This document shows positions 26,601-35,840 of a DNA stretch of 64,000 bases, piece by piece. A program made the position numbers and the translations under genes. This DNA comes from a virus, in the IMG/VR virus record IMGVR_UViG_3300032282_002676, positions 1 to 64,000 of that record; one strand, 5' to 3'. The notes under the pieces are model-generated. The model ran no database searches. It had not been told where the DNA came from and saw only the letters and a list, made by a program, of their open reading frames with translations. The stretch's first letter is position 1, and the number at the start of each line of letters is the position of its first letter.

Positions 26601-26941
26601 GCACCATAAGATTTTAAAACATACGCACGTTTGGTATTGGCAGCATTATAAATTACTTCTTGGTCAAAATTAATATAATTAACATCTGTACCAGAATACG
26701 TTGAAGCAATATTAAGATATGCACAGTTTTGAATTGTGACTTGGGCACCAGATACAATTGATCCAGTTTTAAAAATGTGATCACCAAACTTTTTAATTTG
26801 GTCTTGAAGTATTGTTTGTGTTTGTGTTAATTCACGGGCTTGAACAGCAAAACCTGGTTTATAAAGAACACGATAAAAGTTTTTGTTGTCATCAAAATCA
26901 TCGTAATAAGGATCAACATTAAAATTTGTATTAAGCGTCAT
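20696..26941 (-). CDS. Very large virion structural protein (DUF4815-like), baseplate/fibre connector
   Basis: A 2081-residue protein. The N-terminus (MTLNTNFNVDPYYDDFDDNK, FYRVLYKPGFAVQARELTQT, then Q-D-Q-I-x-x-F-G-D-H-I-F) is the hallmark of the large structural proteins called DUF4815 in cyanophages and relatives. Later parts include SYTRLGSQENGGSG and a C-terminal region with GGSGSGAAAYANV and GGTGYITSP, a domain that recurs in gp6 and gp7 here. It lies just downstream of gp8 in the wedge operon. In related phages it is a virion protein; a role joining fibres to the baseplate is inferred from position and size. Confidence 0.82.
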   Translation of the reverse strand: MTLNTNFNVDPYYDDFDDNKNFYRVLYKPGFAVQARELTQTQTILQDQIKKFGDHIFKTGSIVSGAQVTIQNCAYLNIASTYSGTDVNYINFDQEVIYNAANTKRAYVLKSYGASQVRGEPATLIINNLYGDQFEAGETIYTSNTDVNSVTYFANTDSTFSNGNCQVFSVNTGVIYYDGFFVKVQPQSVAIDKYSRTGSSLIGLQVSESIVDYTQDTTLLDPAQSSSNFQAPGADRYNIEMTLVNRDLTSTDLTQFVEIAQIKGGVPLKIVETPIYAAIGDELARRTFDESGDYIIKNFPITLTDSVANSAYANISLGAGKAYIKGYEFGTGAPTIISVPKPRTTQSVNNKRINSDYGYYVYANGLYGNFATNQYSNVEISLLDTGTANSYISGTGPTVAGNTAIYANTVIGNAKIKLITFSSASGNTSEANNYIYRVFLTDINTNPIGINNGLDIRATGGSTTTITFPTGFAANNDVYKGCTLRIIGGAPFNSPGDNTTRIITDYVGSTLTATINPPFSTSPTSNWKFIVNTGFESAESLVVRSATNSVRIASANIAPQSKNQAIGLPPTSIISTGGSFQPTFIQDVKLEPLLIQIGDVNVADNTIADFSYSYRRLYQTVGPFTAGVSPVLPIGSGETLLAATTTTAKQQYYTVVVTTVGSGTYFVTGQTVPSQAVTISDTARTITVDGGGAMYANIYATISASNPGSKTKTFIKANTILVDPAGAGTNNIFGNAAVYMSSLDGQTVIADTFLRKTAGAPNYLFASDVHSINAIFDFNGSTVSTVNYNNLDKAEGSSANVTSRYNFNTGQKDSYYDWGSISLKPGQTSPKGPLLVRYNRFKSTGAGFFTVDSYTRLGSQENGGSGIDYGQVPIFRSQDGILFPLKDFLDYRPVRKDATNIATGTNFVLDVEEAGLGPKIAEPGQDILTDYAYYLPRIDRVVLNKNRQFNVLQGVPGVNPITPVEPDDSMTMYILTYPAYLTYPSSTSIQSFNNKRYTMKDIGGLEKRIINLELYTSLSMAELQTLSKSDRTVRDQVGLSRPKNGVFVDSFSDKGVAAITAPDFNASIDVISRLCRGSYNIASTKIFSNNSIGNYNVEVNGPLLMLSSSNTTFVSQNKSSTTLNINPFNVVNYLGTVKLDPPSDVWTSVNRLEAQNIDLSGGEAARDAWSSIQSTTWGAWNTQWTSSSRDEVVGKSSEVLNRVNTKEKSGGGKGQALVTRGDVATTTTTQTTTSQSLSANRSGTLAQIIPQSLTQSFGDRMLDLSIVTYMRESAILVVAEKFKPYTTLHAFFDNVNIDNKIAKVNRFTFANNGLGYQTTMSNAETVTFYNATTNEVMGTGGVVLTSNNNAYVVNMNPRSAYLTWSTATAGIKVVGSITGLSYTTTEWYHSTGVALAGTTNTITLAYSAGGASGTADYSGQKIYIVNGTGKGQSATISTSGYNPSTRVVTIDGTWSVTPDTTSVYTIGLLETDQAGACAGVFRIPADTFRTGEKLLRLIDDEFGNIENSRTNGDASFFAQGIIETKQETSVTVFTPTVQRSTVTESFSASTTSVKTSSSVDVQKNVVVGYYDPLAQTFLINPNQYPQGVVIDSIRVCFKTKDITTPVSLQLRPVINGYPSSSTVYPFAEKTLTPDKVKVSTIPDITDPNKYTEFKFDVPILLLPGEHSFVLVSNSNGYEAFVAEIGATDLKTSVKISEQPYTGSLFLSQNGSTWTPDQTRDLMFTIQKRVFTTGAGVALFETDMSQKTANTVYDVMQVMTTDAIVANTSINYDFISEMNSGGQHTLLNVIPNIDYPMDDGYGRRILSTSTGNTTFQLRATMASSNPDISPMIDLNRLNLLTIENFINNMPVTNTGFVISSPGSAYTVVGGVGTPVSLTITGGSGSGAAAYANVTGAGVVDRIVVTNGGTGYITSPTIGISGSAVITYNGEDKAVGGNSNIRYITKKVQLATGFDAGDLRVYMDAYKPVDSNILVFYKLMSHSDPSEIEDNSWNLMTQVNDLAYSATTTTDWTELTFAPGVYGSGNAENKISYQSASGGFYKDFTTFAVKVVMYGSSTVDVPKFANLRVIALPASTIPSYSTT

Positions 26942-26951
26942 TTACTAACCT

Positions 26952-28526
26952 TTAAAATCTAACAATAAGTTTTATGTTTTCTGCCTGACCATCTGCTCTG
27001 GTCGTCTTTACTGCATTTTCTGTATACAACAAATCGCCACTATATGGTTGAAGTGTTGGAGGTGTTGTATTGATAACAAGTCTTGAAGTGCCACTATTTG
27101 CTCCAATAAGTGGAGAACCAGCAATAAATCTACCTTTTACGTTTGTCAGTTTAACCACATTTGTGACTGTACTTTGTGTAATCAAGGATCCATATGCATT
27201 TGCAGTAGTCGGTGAGGTACCTTGATATACAAATTCGTCATAATCATACGAAAGCCCAGAACCTAATTGTACGTCAGTGGTTTGAGATATGACGGAATCA
27301 GCGTTTACTGATGTTATTGTGTTGGCATCACCGTATTTATGCGGGTTTACCAATATACCATACTGGCGGAATGTTGTATTTGCCGAGATTATATCACCTT
27401 CAGTTGAGTCAATTTCACCCATTCTGACTGCTACCATAACATTGGAAGCACCTAATTCCCTGGCTGGATTATAAGCATGACCATATTTCATATCCAAAAT
27501 TGGTCTAGCAGTCGCACCTGTACCAGTTCCATACACGAAGGCATTCGCTCGACTATAACTAATACCGATTGTGGAAACTGTTATTTTGGATACGTTTGTA
27601 TTACTAAGAGTTGGAGTAGCAACAACACCAGTTCCATCACCCTCAACATATACCCGAGTGGTTAATGATAATTGTTTTTCTGCTGTAACTCCACCACCAA
27701 CTGCAACAGTTGGAGTGGATATTGTTATCTTAGTGTTTTGTGTATCAACTGCGGTAACATAAGTTCCTGGAGCAATACCAACTCCAGACAGAGACATATT
27801 TGCAGAGATATTCACAAAAGGTAAATCAATTGTAGTGTAAATTGTCAGTGATGAACATCCAATATTGAATGTTGGAGAAGCATATAAACTTCTCTCATAG
27901 TAGTTTGCACCAGTGTTTGACACTACGATTGTTGTCAATTCACCATCAACAACATCAATAGGATTAACACCATAATCTAACTGTGAAGTGGATGTTGGTA
28001 CTGGAATCCAATCAGCAGAAAGAAACTTGTTGGAAGGTTTAACGTTATACATATACTTCCAAAAATAACCATCAGAAGTTGCAATATTACCATTCGAAGA
28101 TGTATAATCTCCAGTTGGTTCAACTGTAGAATTTGCTGATGCATTATTGGACAAACACTTATACACATTACGCTGAGATGTAATAACATACATCGGCTTA
28201 ACATTTAATGAAGTGTTGCCTGTCAAAAGGTCACTTAACGTTACTTGATCATCATATTGTTTGTATTTGGTATTTGATGTCCATATAACTTTAGGAATAA
28301 CGAGTTCAACATCATTGCCTGTAATTCTTTTGGCGGCATACATGTTATCCCACGAGGTTTTTTCATCAAAGACAGAATCGGTAATAATTGGTGGATTACT
28401 CTCATTAGCATAAGCCAAATGATTGCCAATGAATACATATCCAACTTCCGGCGATGGTTCATAGAAAGATTCTTTGAACTGAACGGCAGTGATATAAGAT
28501 AATTTTTTAGAAGTTACTGAAGTCAT
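26952..28526 (-). CDS. 8: Baseplate wedge protein gp8 homologue
   Basis: A 524-residue protein, longer than T4 gp8 (334). The N-terminal half shows the gp8 layout: YVFIGNHLAYANESNPPIIT, then DNMYAAKRITGNDVELVIPK, W-x-x-x-x-K-Y-x-x-Y-D, then YVITSQRNVYKCLSNNASAN and the typical SDGYFWKYMYNVKP. The C-terminal part carries strand-rich additions (TIVVSNTGANYYE, ITVSTIGISYSRANAFVYGT) of the same type as repeats in gp7. It follows gp7 directly, as wedge genes do. The wedge complex links hub and fibres and changes shape on infection. Confidence 0.82.
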   Translation of the reverse strand: MTSVTSKKLSYITAVQFKESFYEPSPEVGYVFIGNHLAYANESNPPIITDSVFDEKTSWDNMYAAKRITGNDVELVIPKVIWTSNTKYKQYDDQVTLSDLLTGNTSLNVKPMYVITSQRNVYKCLSNNASANSTVEPTGDYTSSNGNIATSDGYFWKYMYNVKPSNKFLSADWIPVPTSTSQLDYGVNPIDVVDGELTTIVVSNTGANYYERSLYASPTFNIGCSSLTIYTTIDLPFVNISANMSLSGVGIAPGTYVTAVDTQNTKITISTPTVAVGGGVTAEKQLSLTTRVYVEGDGTGVVATPTLSNTNVSKITVSTIGISYSRANAFVYGTGTGATARPILDMKYGHAYNPARELGASNVMVAVRMGEIDSTEGDIISANTTFRQYGILVNPHKYGDANTITSVNADSVISQTTDVQLGSGLSYDYDEFVYQGTSPTTANAYGSLITQSTVTNVVKLTNVKGRFIAGSPLIGANSGTSRLVINTTPPTLQPYSGDLLYTENAVKTTRADGQAENIKLIVRF

Positions 28527-28548
28527 AGTCTTTATTTATTCGTTGTTC

Positions 28549-31500
28549 CTATTGGATTATAATCAATGGTTTATCATTGGCAGTCTGAGTGAAAATGCCT
28601 TTGCTGTTTACATTCAAAATTGCACCTGTTCCAGCACCAGTTCGAATAACATTTGGTGGATAGAAGTATTCACCTACTGTATTAATTGTGATGTTTTGAA
28701 TTGCTCCAGTAGAATTCACTGTAGCATAAGCATTTGCTATAGTATTCACTTCATTAAAGTTGACATCAAACACAGCAATTGTTTGTACGTTTCCAGATGC
28801 ATTAACTGTAAACACAGAATTAGTTTGTACGTTACTATTTGCAGTAAAGTAAACATTTGCCGTATACAACGTATTTGCTGCGGTTGTTGCAATTAAATTG
28901 GCAATGTTCGTTGTATTGGCATTATATGATAATCTAAATGTAACGCCTCTGCCGCCCTGTACATTACCAGTTGCAGATATTAACGTTGGACCCATACCAA
29001 GAGTAAACACTGCATTACCGGTATTTGGAGTTGCAATAGGTGCGGTGGTATAGATACCGCCGGATGCTAATACATTAACATTTTCAATGTATCCTCTACT
29101 ATCAACTCTAATAATTGCATTTGCCACATTTATACTAGAGAATGGTCCACCGCCTGTAAATATAACATAACTATTTACAGCAGTTGGTGGATTAGCATTC
29201 ATCGTTATTGCAAATGAAGCATTCCCAGCATTTGCGTTTGCAACAGGAACTCCCCAATACGAACCAGAATATTGAAGAACCACGTTTTGAATATAGCCAG
29301 CAGTGTTCACATAGATTCTAGCATTCGCAGCAGTATTACCATCACCGCCACCTTTAAATATTACAAAACTATTTACACCTACAGCACCAGAATTAGCATT
29401 AATACTCGATACAGTTACTACATTTGGATAAACATTTAAAACTGCCGTATCAATATTAATATTACCACTATTTGCAAACAGACCAGCATTGTTTATAATT
29501 GTTCGAATAACTGCACCCGATGCACTTGTAACAAAACGAATATTAGCATTTGTTAAAGGTCGTGAGTTTGCTAGTTGTGATGCATTTGCAGTCAACGAAG
29601 TATTGACAAGTGGTGATCCACCCATAACAATAATATAACCATCTGTGTATCCTGCACCACCTGCTGTTGGCAAAACTTCAGTAATAGAAACTGCGGTATT
29701 ATCCACACCGATTTTTGGCACAGTACGATAAAGACCTGAGTTAATAATTCTAATTGAAGTGGCATCAACAACACCATTCGCATCTACCGTATAAGTAGCA
29801 TTTGCATTGATGACTGGATCACCTCCAGTAAATCTAATATAACCATTTTGATGAGCACGACCGTAGTATGTTACAGTGTTTGCGGCAATCGAAGATATGT
29901 TTATTGGTGATGTGTTCAACACACCATTTGCTTTTACCGCTAAATCATTCAAGAGAACATTTGCCGTATTTGGATATAATCCAGAATCCAAAATAGTCAG
30001 TTTACGAATTGCACCGTTTGAAGAATATACTTCAACAGCAACTTGTGCGGAACGATTTGCAGTACCTCCACCTGAAACAATCAGAATACCATTTGAATGT
30101 GCTCTTCCATGATTGGGTTGAGTATTCATTGTAAACAATGCATTACCGGAGTTTGCAGTTGCTATAACGGTATTAACATTCGTATATGCGCCAAATGATG
30201 AGAATAAAACGTTTACGATAGCACCAGTGGAATCAACAAATATTCTAGCATTTGCTGGTTTAATTGTAGTTCCACCGCCAGTAAAGACAACAAAACTATT
30301 TACTCCATATGCGCCAGCGTTTATAGCCAATCCTCTAATTCCGCCCGTCATAGTAACAGTAGAAATCACGAGATTTGGACTCGGATCAGGAGTAATTCCT
30401 GGATTGGCAACATATAAACCACCATCAATAACATTCACACTTCTAATAGCACCATTTGATGGATAAACTTCAAACGATACGTTTGCTGCTCTATATGGCG
30501 CACCACCAACTATAGTTAGATAACCGTTTGCATAACCTGCGCCAGTGTTGGCAATAGTAATTGAACTGTTCGTTAATACTTTATGTGAAGAATAGAAAGG
30601 TCGAGCGCCTGGTTTCTGTGAAAATAATCCGCCATTTGTAACCGAGGTACCAACAATAGCACCTGATCCATTTACAGTTACTGTACCAAATGCAGTAATT
30701 GCTTGATCGGCATCATACCATACAATTGGACCATTTTGATAACCAGAACCGGGATTTAAAATTGTAACTGATTGGATTGTTCCACCACCACCAGAGAATG
30801 TTAGATAACCATTTGAATAACCTGAACCCGCTTTTGTAATTTTTATTTCAGATACATTCGATGATGTGATTAATGTTGTGTTAGAGTTGATTGATGCGAC
30901 CTTTCTTATCTCACCATTTACGGCAACATAAGAACCTACAGACAAAGCACCTCGTTGTACTGCTAAATTAAATTTAGTATTTGAGCCTGTAATAACAATA
31001 CTACCATTACCGACACTTACTCTACCAGAAATTGTTACATCACTTATATTTGAAACCGTAATATTATTTGCATTAATTGTGCTAGTTTGCTTGAAGTCTG
31101 CATAGTTTACAAATCCTACAGGATGCAGAAGTTCTTTCAACATACTCTTATACCGGTAAAATTCGGTCTGTGAAGAAATAATATAAGAATAATCTACATA
31201 ATACTCTTTACCAGCAATCTTTCTTTCGGTTGATGAAAGAATAGAATCTGAAGTTGTCCAACGGCCTGGCGAAGAAAGATAGGAACGTTCAATTTCAACT
31301 TGAGTAATTGCACCAGTACCTTGATTGGTAATAATTTGTGCAATAGGTGCATACTGATAACCAGAGCCTGCAACTAAAACTTGTGATGAAAGAATGGAAC
31401 CAGGAGCAGAATTAGTTGTTGCTTGTAGTCTCTCGTTATCCGATGCAATCGAATCAATTTCAACATTTGCTCCAACGCCAGTTGCAGATGAAACTGTTAT

Positions 31501-33348
31501 TATTGGAAAATTATTTTGTACATAACCTTCTCCTCCTAAAGGATAACGGTTAAAAACTTCTACACGATAAGAATCGGAAGTTGTAAATGGAAGAGTAACT
31601 TCCAATACTGTTGGACTCGATACTGATGCAATAGTACGAGACTGATTATTGATGTTGATTATGTCTTTAGGACCTAATAGCATAAAATCAGTTCCAACAC
31701 CAGTCACAATAGTACAAGCAGCAACAACAGTTGCTATACCGGATATTGTGGCATTAGATACAGCAATTCTGGTAATTGCACCTGTAGTATTTGCATTTGC
31801 CACTTTAGCATAAGCATGTTGACCATGTGTTCCAAGTGGATTCCTACCAAAAACAATTGTGTCACCTATCGCATAATCTCTACCGCCATCATTAATTTTA
31901 AATCGTGCTATTGAACCTAAACTTCTTGGAGTTCTTGGTGTATTTGGTTCACCGTAAAGTGCTCCAAACACATCCAATGTTGGAGTAACTGTTGTAGTTT
32001 CAGTCGAACCTGGAAGAATTTTAACGTTCGAAATTGGACCAACTTGTAACGTGATATATGATAGAGCATCAACAATTCGAGTGCTTACATTTTCACCAGT
32101 TGGATTATTCGCATTTGGAAATCCATAATCCGCGGCACTAATTAAAGTATTTCCAGCATGTATAGAACCATTAAATTTTGCAACGGTATCTGTTGAAACT
32201 ATGAATGTGTTAGCAGCATTTTTACCAGTTAAATCAATTCCATCAACAACAATGGTTAAAGGAAAAGTATTACCAATAAGTCTGACTGGATCACCATTCG
32301 CAAATACTGCGCCGCCATGATAAATTAAAACACGATCTGGAGTTCCTCTATAGATGTCTGTGACAACACCTACAGCATTTGATGTTGGAAAACCACCAAA
32401 CACCAAAATAGGATCACCAATGTTATAGTTAATACCACCATCAAGTATATTAATTTTTTTGACAATTGAGAACGTTGTCGCACGAACTTCAATGAATACT
32501 CCATTAGCATCAACGATAGGAATAGAAACTTCTTCGCCGTTTAAAAAATTACCTACTAATGAATCGTTATTAACACGAAGTTCAATAGGTAAACCTAAAT
32601 TCAAAGTATCGGAAACAATTCTTGTACTTGCTTGTTCTATAATAGCCGATGCACCAGAAGTTAATCCTGTAACTTTTCGATTATACAATATATCGGGATT
32701 AATTGTGTCATAATTAACCAGAATGACTGCATTGTTTGCTGGTGGTGTCGTAAACCTTAATTTTCTATACTCACGATTTACAAGATAGTTTCCAGTTTGC
32801 AATTCACCATTTACATATACCGTTATCTCATCTTGCCCGGAAATTTGTGCAAGAACGAATGTATTGTTTAGACCATCACCAATATAACGTGATGCGACTT
32901 GAGTGTTAATTCGAAGTTTTTGATCTGTTATCCAACCACTACTAGATGATTTAAGGACATTATTTTTAGGTAAAATAATATCAATATCTTCACCGAATAT
33001 CAAACGGAAAAGAAGTTTGAAAGAACTATCGCTACCTTTAGACTTATATAATGAAACTAGATGTTTAAACAGTAGTGCTTTATCTGCTTGTACTTCCAAT
33101 GGCACAAGCGTAGCATACATGTTATAAAAACTATTTTCAAAGGCTTCAATTGAATCATCTACATCAGAAATTGTGCGTAGACTTTTTGATACACTTATAA
33201 GATCATTATTTGCTGATGCTTGTTTTGTTTCCAGAAACTGATAATATGCTTCAAGGAAATTAACAAACGTAGGATATTCGTCCCGAACAAATTCAGGAAC
33301 TTGACGATCAATTAAAACTGATGTTTTTAAATCTGTATTTGCTGACAT
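28549..33348 (-). CDS. 7: Baseplate wedge protein gp7 homologue, greatly extended
   Basis: A 1599-residue protein against 1032 in T4. The N-terminus (VPEFVRDEYPTFVNFLEAYY, KALLFKHLVSLYKSKGSDSS, FKLLFRLIFGEDIDIILPK) is the region shared by gp7-type wedge proteins of marine T4-like phages. A middle part follows with DGGINYNIGDPILVFGG. Residues about 835-1450 are a tandem array of 60-75 residue units of the form G-x-x-x-x-[GN]-[SG]-[FY]-[VI]-x-F-x-GGG, then a strand, then N-A-x-x-x-V-x-S-x-G-x-I-x-x-[VI]. The stop of gp6 region is adjacent: its start overlaps the gp6 stop by one base. Function in the wedge is by homology; the array is extra. Confidence 0.82.
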   Translation of the reverse strand: MSANTDLKTSVLIDRQVPEFVRDEYPTFVNFLEAYYQFLETKQASANNDLISVSKSLRTISDVDDSIEAFENSFYNMYATLVPLEVQADKALLFKHLVSLYKSKGSDSSFKLLFRLIFGEDIDIILPKNNVLKSSSSGWITDQKLRINTQVASRYIGDGLNNTFVLAQISGQDEITVYVNGELQTGNYLVNREYRKLRFTTPPANNAVILVNYDTINPDILYNRKVTGLTSGASAIIEQASTRIVSDTLNLGLPIELRVNNDSLVGNFLNGEEVSIPIVDANGVFIEVRATTFSIVKKINILDGGINYNIGDPILVFGGFPTSNAVGVVTDIYRGTPDRVLIYHGGAVFANGDPVRLIGNTFPLTIVVDGIDLTGKNAANTFIVSTDTVAKFNGSIHAGNTLISAADYGFPNANNPTGENVSTRIVDALSYITLQVGPISNVKILPGSTETTTVTPTLDVFGALYGEPNTPRTPRSLGSIARFKINDGGRDYAIGDTIVFGRNPLGTHGQHAYAKVANANTTGAITRIAVSNATISGIATVVAACTIVTGVGTDFMLLGPKDIININNQSRTIASVSSPTVLEVTLPFTTSDSYRVEVFNRYPLGGEGYVQNNFPIITVSSATGVGANVEIDSIASDNERLQATTNSAPGSILSSQVLVAGSGYQYAPIAQIITNQGTGAITQVEIERSYLSSPGRWTTSDSILSSTERKIAGKEYYVDYSYIISSQTEFYRYKSMLKELLHPVGFVNYADFKQTSTINANNITVSNISDVTISGRVSVGNGSIVITGSNTKFNLAVQRGALSVGSYVAVNGEIRKVASINSNTTLITSSNVSEIKITKAGSGYSNGYLTFSGGGGTIQSVTILNPGSGYQNGPIVWYDADQAITAFGTVTVNGSGAIVGTSVTNGGLFSQKPGARPFYSSHKVLTNSSITIANTGAGYANGYLTIVGGAPYRAANVSFEVYPSNGAIRSVNVIDGGLYVANPGITPDPSPNLVISTVTMTGGIRGLAINAGAYGVNSFVVFTGGGTTIKPANARIFVDSTGAIVNVLFSSFGAYTNVNTVIATANSGNALFTMNTQPNHGRAHSNGILIVSGGGTANRSAQVAVEVYSSNGAIRKLTILDSGLYPNTANVLLNDLAVKANGVLNTSPINISSIAANTVTYYGRAHQNGYIRFTGGDPVINANATYTVDANGVVDATSIRIINSGLYRTVPKIGVDNTAVSITEVLPTAGGAGYTDGYIIVMGGSPLVNTSLTANASQLANSRPLTNANIRFVTSASGAVIRTIINNAGLFANSGNINIDTAVLNVYPNVVTVSSINANSGAVGVNSFVIFKGGGDGNTAANARIYVNTAGYIQNVVLQYSGSYWGVPVANANAGNASFAITMNANPPTAVNSYVIFTGGGPFSSINVANAIIRVDSRGYIENVNVLASGGIYTTAPIATPNTGNAVFTLGMGPTLISATGNVQGGRGVTFRLSYNANTTNIANLIATTAANTLYTANVYFTANSNVQTNSVFTVNASGNVQTIAVFDVNFNEVNTIANAYATVNSTGAIQNITINTVGEYFYPPNVIRTGAGTGAILNVNSKGIFTQTANDKPLIIIQ
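29000..30840. repeat. Tandem protein-level repeat array inside gp7
   Basis: About nine or ten diverged units are read in the minus frame. Typical pieces are GYSNGYLTFSGGGG, GYANGYLTIVGGAP, AYGVNSFVVFTGGGTT, SNGILIVSGGGTANRS, AVNSYVIFTGGGPF. Each is followed by an S-x-G-x-I-x-x-V-x-x-x-x-x-G-x-Y stretch. Boundaries are approximate. The DNA copies are diverged, so this is an old expansion. Confidence 0.7.
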
Positions 33349-35405
33349 TATGCAGTTTCTAATGTTGTAGTAATTGAGACAGGATCATCTTCATCAATCG
33401 TAATAATGGTATTTTTAGATGTGCTGACAATACCTTTTTCGGATTCCATAGTTAAACGTATTAGTCCATCAATAGATGAGACTGAATTGATCAATATATT
33501 ATTAATGAAAATAACACCAGAATTATAATCAATTGTGCCGGCAGTCTCATCAATAATTTGTCGTTCTGCATTTGTGTCATAATAGACTGTTCGTATTGTA
33601 CCTGTACGTGCGTCAACAATCGCTTCTGCCGAGGCGCCAGAACCATTGCCACCAGTAATAGTAACAACAGCACGGGTATATTCAATACCACGATTAACAA
33701 TACTAATATTTTGAATTGAGCCATTTACAATAGTGGCCACGGCAGTTGCTCCTGCACCATCACCGGTAATAGTAACTGTTGGTGCAGTTGTATAACCTGA
33801 ACCAGGACTCAACACATTAATTGCCGAAATGCCAGAGTATGACTGAGGTATCTCTTCAAACTGCACTTCTCTCTCAGCACCTAACGAATCAAAAACTTTA
33901 AAGAATGTAGAAGTCATCTTATTCGAAATAGTACCACGATGGAGAGGAGCATTAAAATTAATTGTATAGTTTGCTGCTGAACCTAACGTGGGTTCAAATC
34001 GTTTTTGAAGTCTTAATGTTACTGCTGAACCAATAATAGCATTCTTTTCTGTAGCATCAATATCATCTTGCACTTTAGAAAGAACCAATTTTGAGTCAAA
34101 CTTATCCAATGTTCTAACTTTATAATTAATAACGGCATTACGAATGGAAGTTTTAAGTTGATCTGACGTTAATATAGTTTTCTTTGAATCATAAGTAATG
34201 TTTGAAGAAATCAACAGGTACAAAAATTCAGGATCACGAATAACTGTTTGCACTGCCACAACTGCTTTTGGTGTAATAATCTCATCAATGATTCTTTGCT
34301 TCTCTGTGTCAGAAAGGTAATAATTAACTTTTGGTTTAATGGAAACAAACACACGACCAAAAATTGGAGGCACTTCTTGTTCACCACCCCAAACAGATAC
34401 CGAATCTGCTGCAGGATAATTTTTCATTATGTATGATTCATAATCTTTATAGGTGATCAAACGATTCTGTGTAGTAAACTGAAGAGGCGCAGCAAACTTA
34501 ATACCATCCACACTCTCACGTTCAGAACCGCCCGCTGCTTCACCAACAGGATCAATAGTAAAATTGGTTTGTGAATTACCTAATGAATCAACTAAAGTTC
34601 CAGTTGCAACAAAATTATTTGCTTTATTGGCCTCGGTGCCATTTGTAATCAAATATGAAATTGAAACTGTTGAACCGTCAGATATACTTTTACCAATAAC
34701 ATCATTACCAAAGTAAATATCATATTTCTGACCTTTACTTTCCTGGAGAAAGAATACCTCAGATGCAGTCGTAGTTGCACCAGCATCTGGAGCATAAGAA
34801 TAAATTCTAGTTTCTGTATTTGTTGTTGATGGTTGAACTGATACTGATATTGTGGATGTATCTACATCAGGATCAGGTAATGTGAAGATTTGTTTTGGAT
34901 TGGTTGATTGGTTATGTGTATAATTATAACTTACCAATTGACCTTCGTGTATCTCCAAACCTTCAAACGAAAAATTAGTATTCGATTTAGTTACGGTAGA
35001 TTCGGCAAGAGTTACAAATCCATAACTGACTCCATCAATCTCATTTGATAGAAAACGAAATCCTTTAGGTATAGTCAATGTTGCTACAGTATTTGAACCG
35101 GAGTTAGCAGTAAAATTAATTGTAGCAACGGGTGCTTTGTTTGAATGTGGAGTATAACCTAAAACTTTGGCATGAGAAGCAACAGAATCACGAAGTAAAG
35201 CGGTATCCATAAATGCTTCATTTGCCACCATGTTTAGGTAGTATGCTTGATAGTGGGTATTATAAGCAAGAATGTCCAGCAGAACACTTAGTCCAGAACC
35301 TTCAAAATCATAGTCGGAAAACTGTGATTGCTGATTTAGGAATGTTTTTAAATTTTGCTTGATCGTATCAAAATCAAGTTCGGTAACTCTTAAACGGTCT
35401 GCCAT
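33348..35405 (-). CDS. 6: Baseplate wedge protein gp6 homologue
   Basis: A 685-residue protein (T4 gp6 is 660). The N-terminal motif RVTELDFDTIKQNLKTFLNQ, QFSDYDFEGSGLSVLLDILA, YNTHYQAYYLNMVANEAFMD is the recognised start of gp6/J-type baseplate proteins. NRLITYKDYESYIMKNYPAA and VFVSIKPKVNYYLSDTEKQR follow in the expected order. A two-unit GSGY domain is inserted near residues 525-600 (LSPGSGYTTAPTVTITGDGA). gp6 dimers form the continuous ring that ties the wedges. It sits between gp25 and gp7 as in related phages. Confidence 0.92.
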   Translation of the reverse strand: MADRLRVTELDFDTIKQNLKTFLNQQSQFSDYDFEGSGLSVLLDILAYNTHYQAYYLNMVANEAFMDTALLRDSVASHAKVLGYTPHSNKAPVATINFTANSGSNTVATLTIPKGFRFLSNEIDGVSYGFVTLAESTVTKSNTNFSFEGLEIHEGQLVSYNYTHNQSTNPKQIFTLPDPDVDTSTISVSVQPSTTNTETRIYSYAPDAGATTTASEVFFLQESKGQKYDIYFGNDVIGKSISDGSTVSISYLITNGTEANKANNFVATGTLVDSLGNSQTNFTIDPVGEAAGGSERESVDGIKFAAPLQFTTQNRLITYKDYESYIMKNYPAADSVSVWGGEQEVPPIFGRVFVSIKPKVNYYLSDTEKQRIIDEIITPKAVVAVQTVIRDPEFLYLLISSNITYDSKKTILTSDQLKTSIRNAVINYKVRTLDKFDSKLVLSKVQDDIDATEKNAIIGSAVTLRLQKRFEPTLGSAANYTINFNAPLHRGTISNKMTSTFFKVFDSLGAEREVQFEEIPQSYSGISAINVLSPGSGYTTAPTVTITGDGAGATAVATIVNGSIQNISIVNRGIEYTRAVVTITGGNGSGASAEAIVDARTGTIRTVYYDTNAERQIIDETAGTIDYNSGVIFINNILINSVSSIDGLIRLTMESEKGIVSTSKNTIITIDEDDPVSITTTLETA

Positions 35406-35406
35406 T

Positions 35407-35829
35407 TTATCTAATTCTCTCTAAGAAGAAATCTATGCTAATTGGGTTAGGATTATTAATAATAAAAAATTCCAATTTTATACTGTATAAATTTTCATCA
35501 GGTGATGCTATCGCAGAGATATTGGACACACTAACTCTAGGTTCATAATTCGAAATCGTTTCAACAATTGCTCTTTCTAACCGAGCAGCAACCAATGGAT
35601 CAACATTCTCAAACAGCAAATTGCGAACACCCGAACCAATTTCTGGTCGGAATGGACGTTCATAATAGTTTGTAGATACCAGGTTTTTAACCGAGTTTAT
35701 GATAGCATATTCGTTTACATGTTTGGTAATATCTTTCTTGACCGGATGAATATTGAAATTCAAATCCAGATCACTGAATGATCTTTCAGACTGTATACGT
35801 GGATTATTGGATGTTATTGTTGTTGACAT
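35407..35829 (-). CDS. 25: Baseplate wedge protein gp25
   Basis: A 140-residue protein (T4 gp25 is 132). It shows the gp25 core: YAIINSVKNLVSTNYYERPF, RPEIGSGVRNLLFENVDPL, ERAIVETISNYEPRVSVSNI. The gp25 family forms the inner wedge core with gp6 and gp53 and resembles TssE of type VI secretion. It starts 11 bases after the PAAR gene. Ribosome site GGAGG lies about 14 bases from the start. Confidence 0.93.
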   Translation of the reverse strand: MSTTITSNNPRIQSERSFSDLDLNFNIHPVKKDITKHVNEYAIINSVKNLVSTNYYERPFRPEIGSGVRNLLFENVDPLVAARLERAIVETISNYEPRVSVSNISAIASPDENLYSIKLEFFIINNPNPISIDFFLERIR

Positions 35830-35840
35830 TGTTTATTTAT

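Noticed and set aside
28533-28540. AATAAATA just before gp8, and a similar string at 35835 before gp25
   Set aside because: The distance to the start codon is only a few bases, leaving no room for a leader with ribosome site; these lie in ordinary AT-rich spacers.
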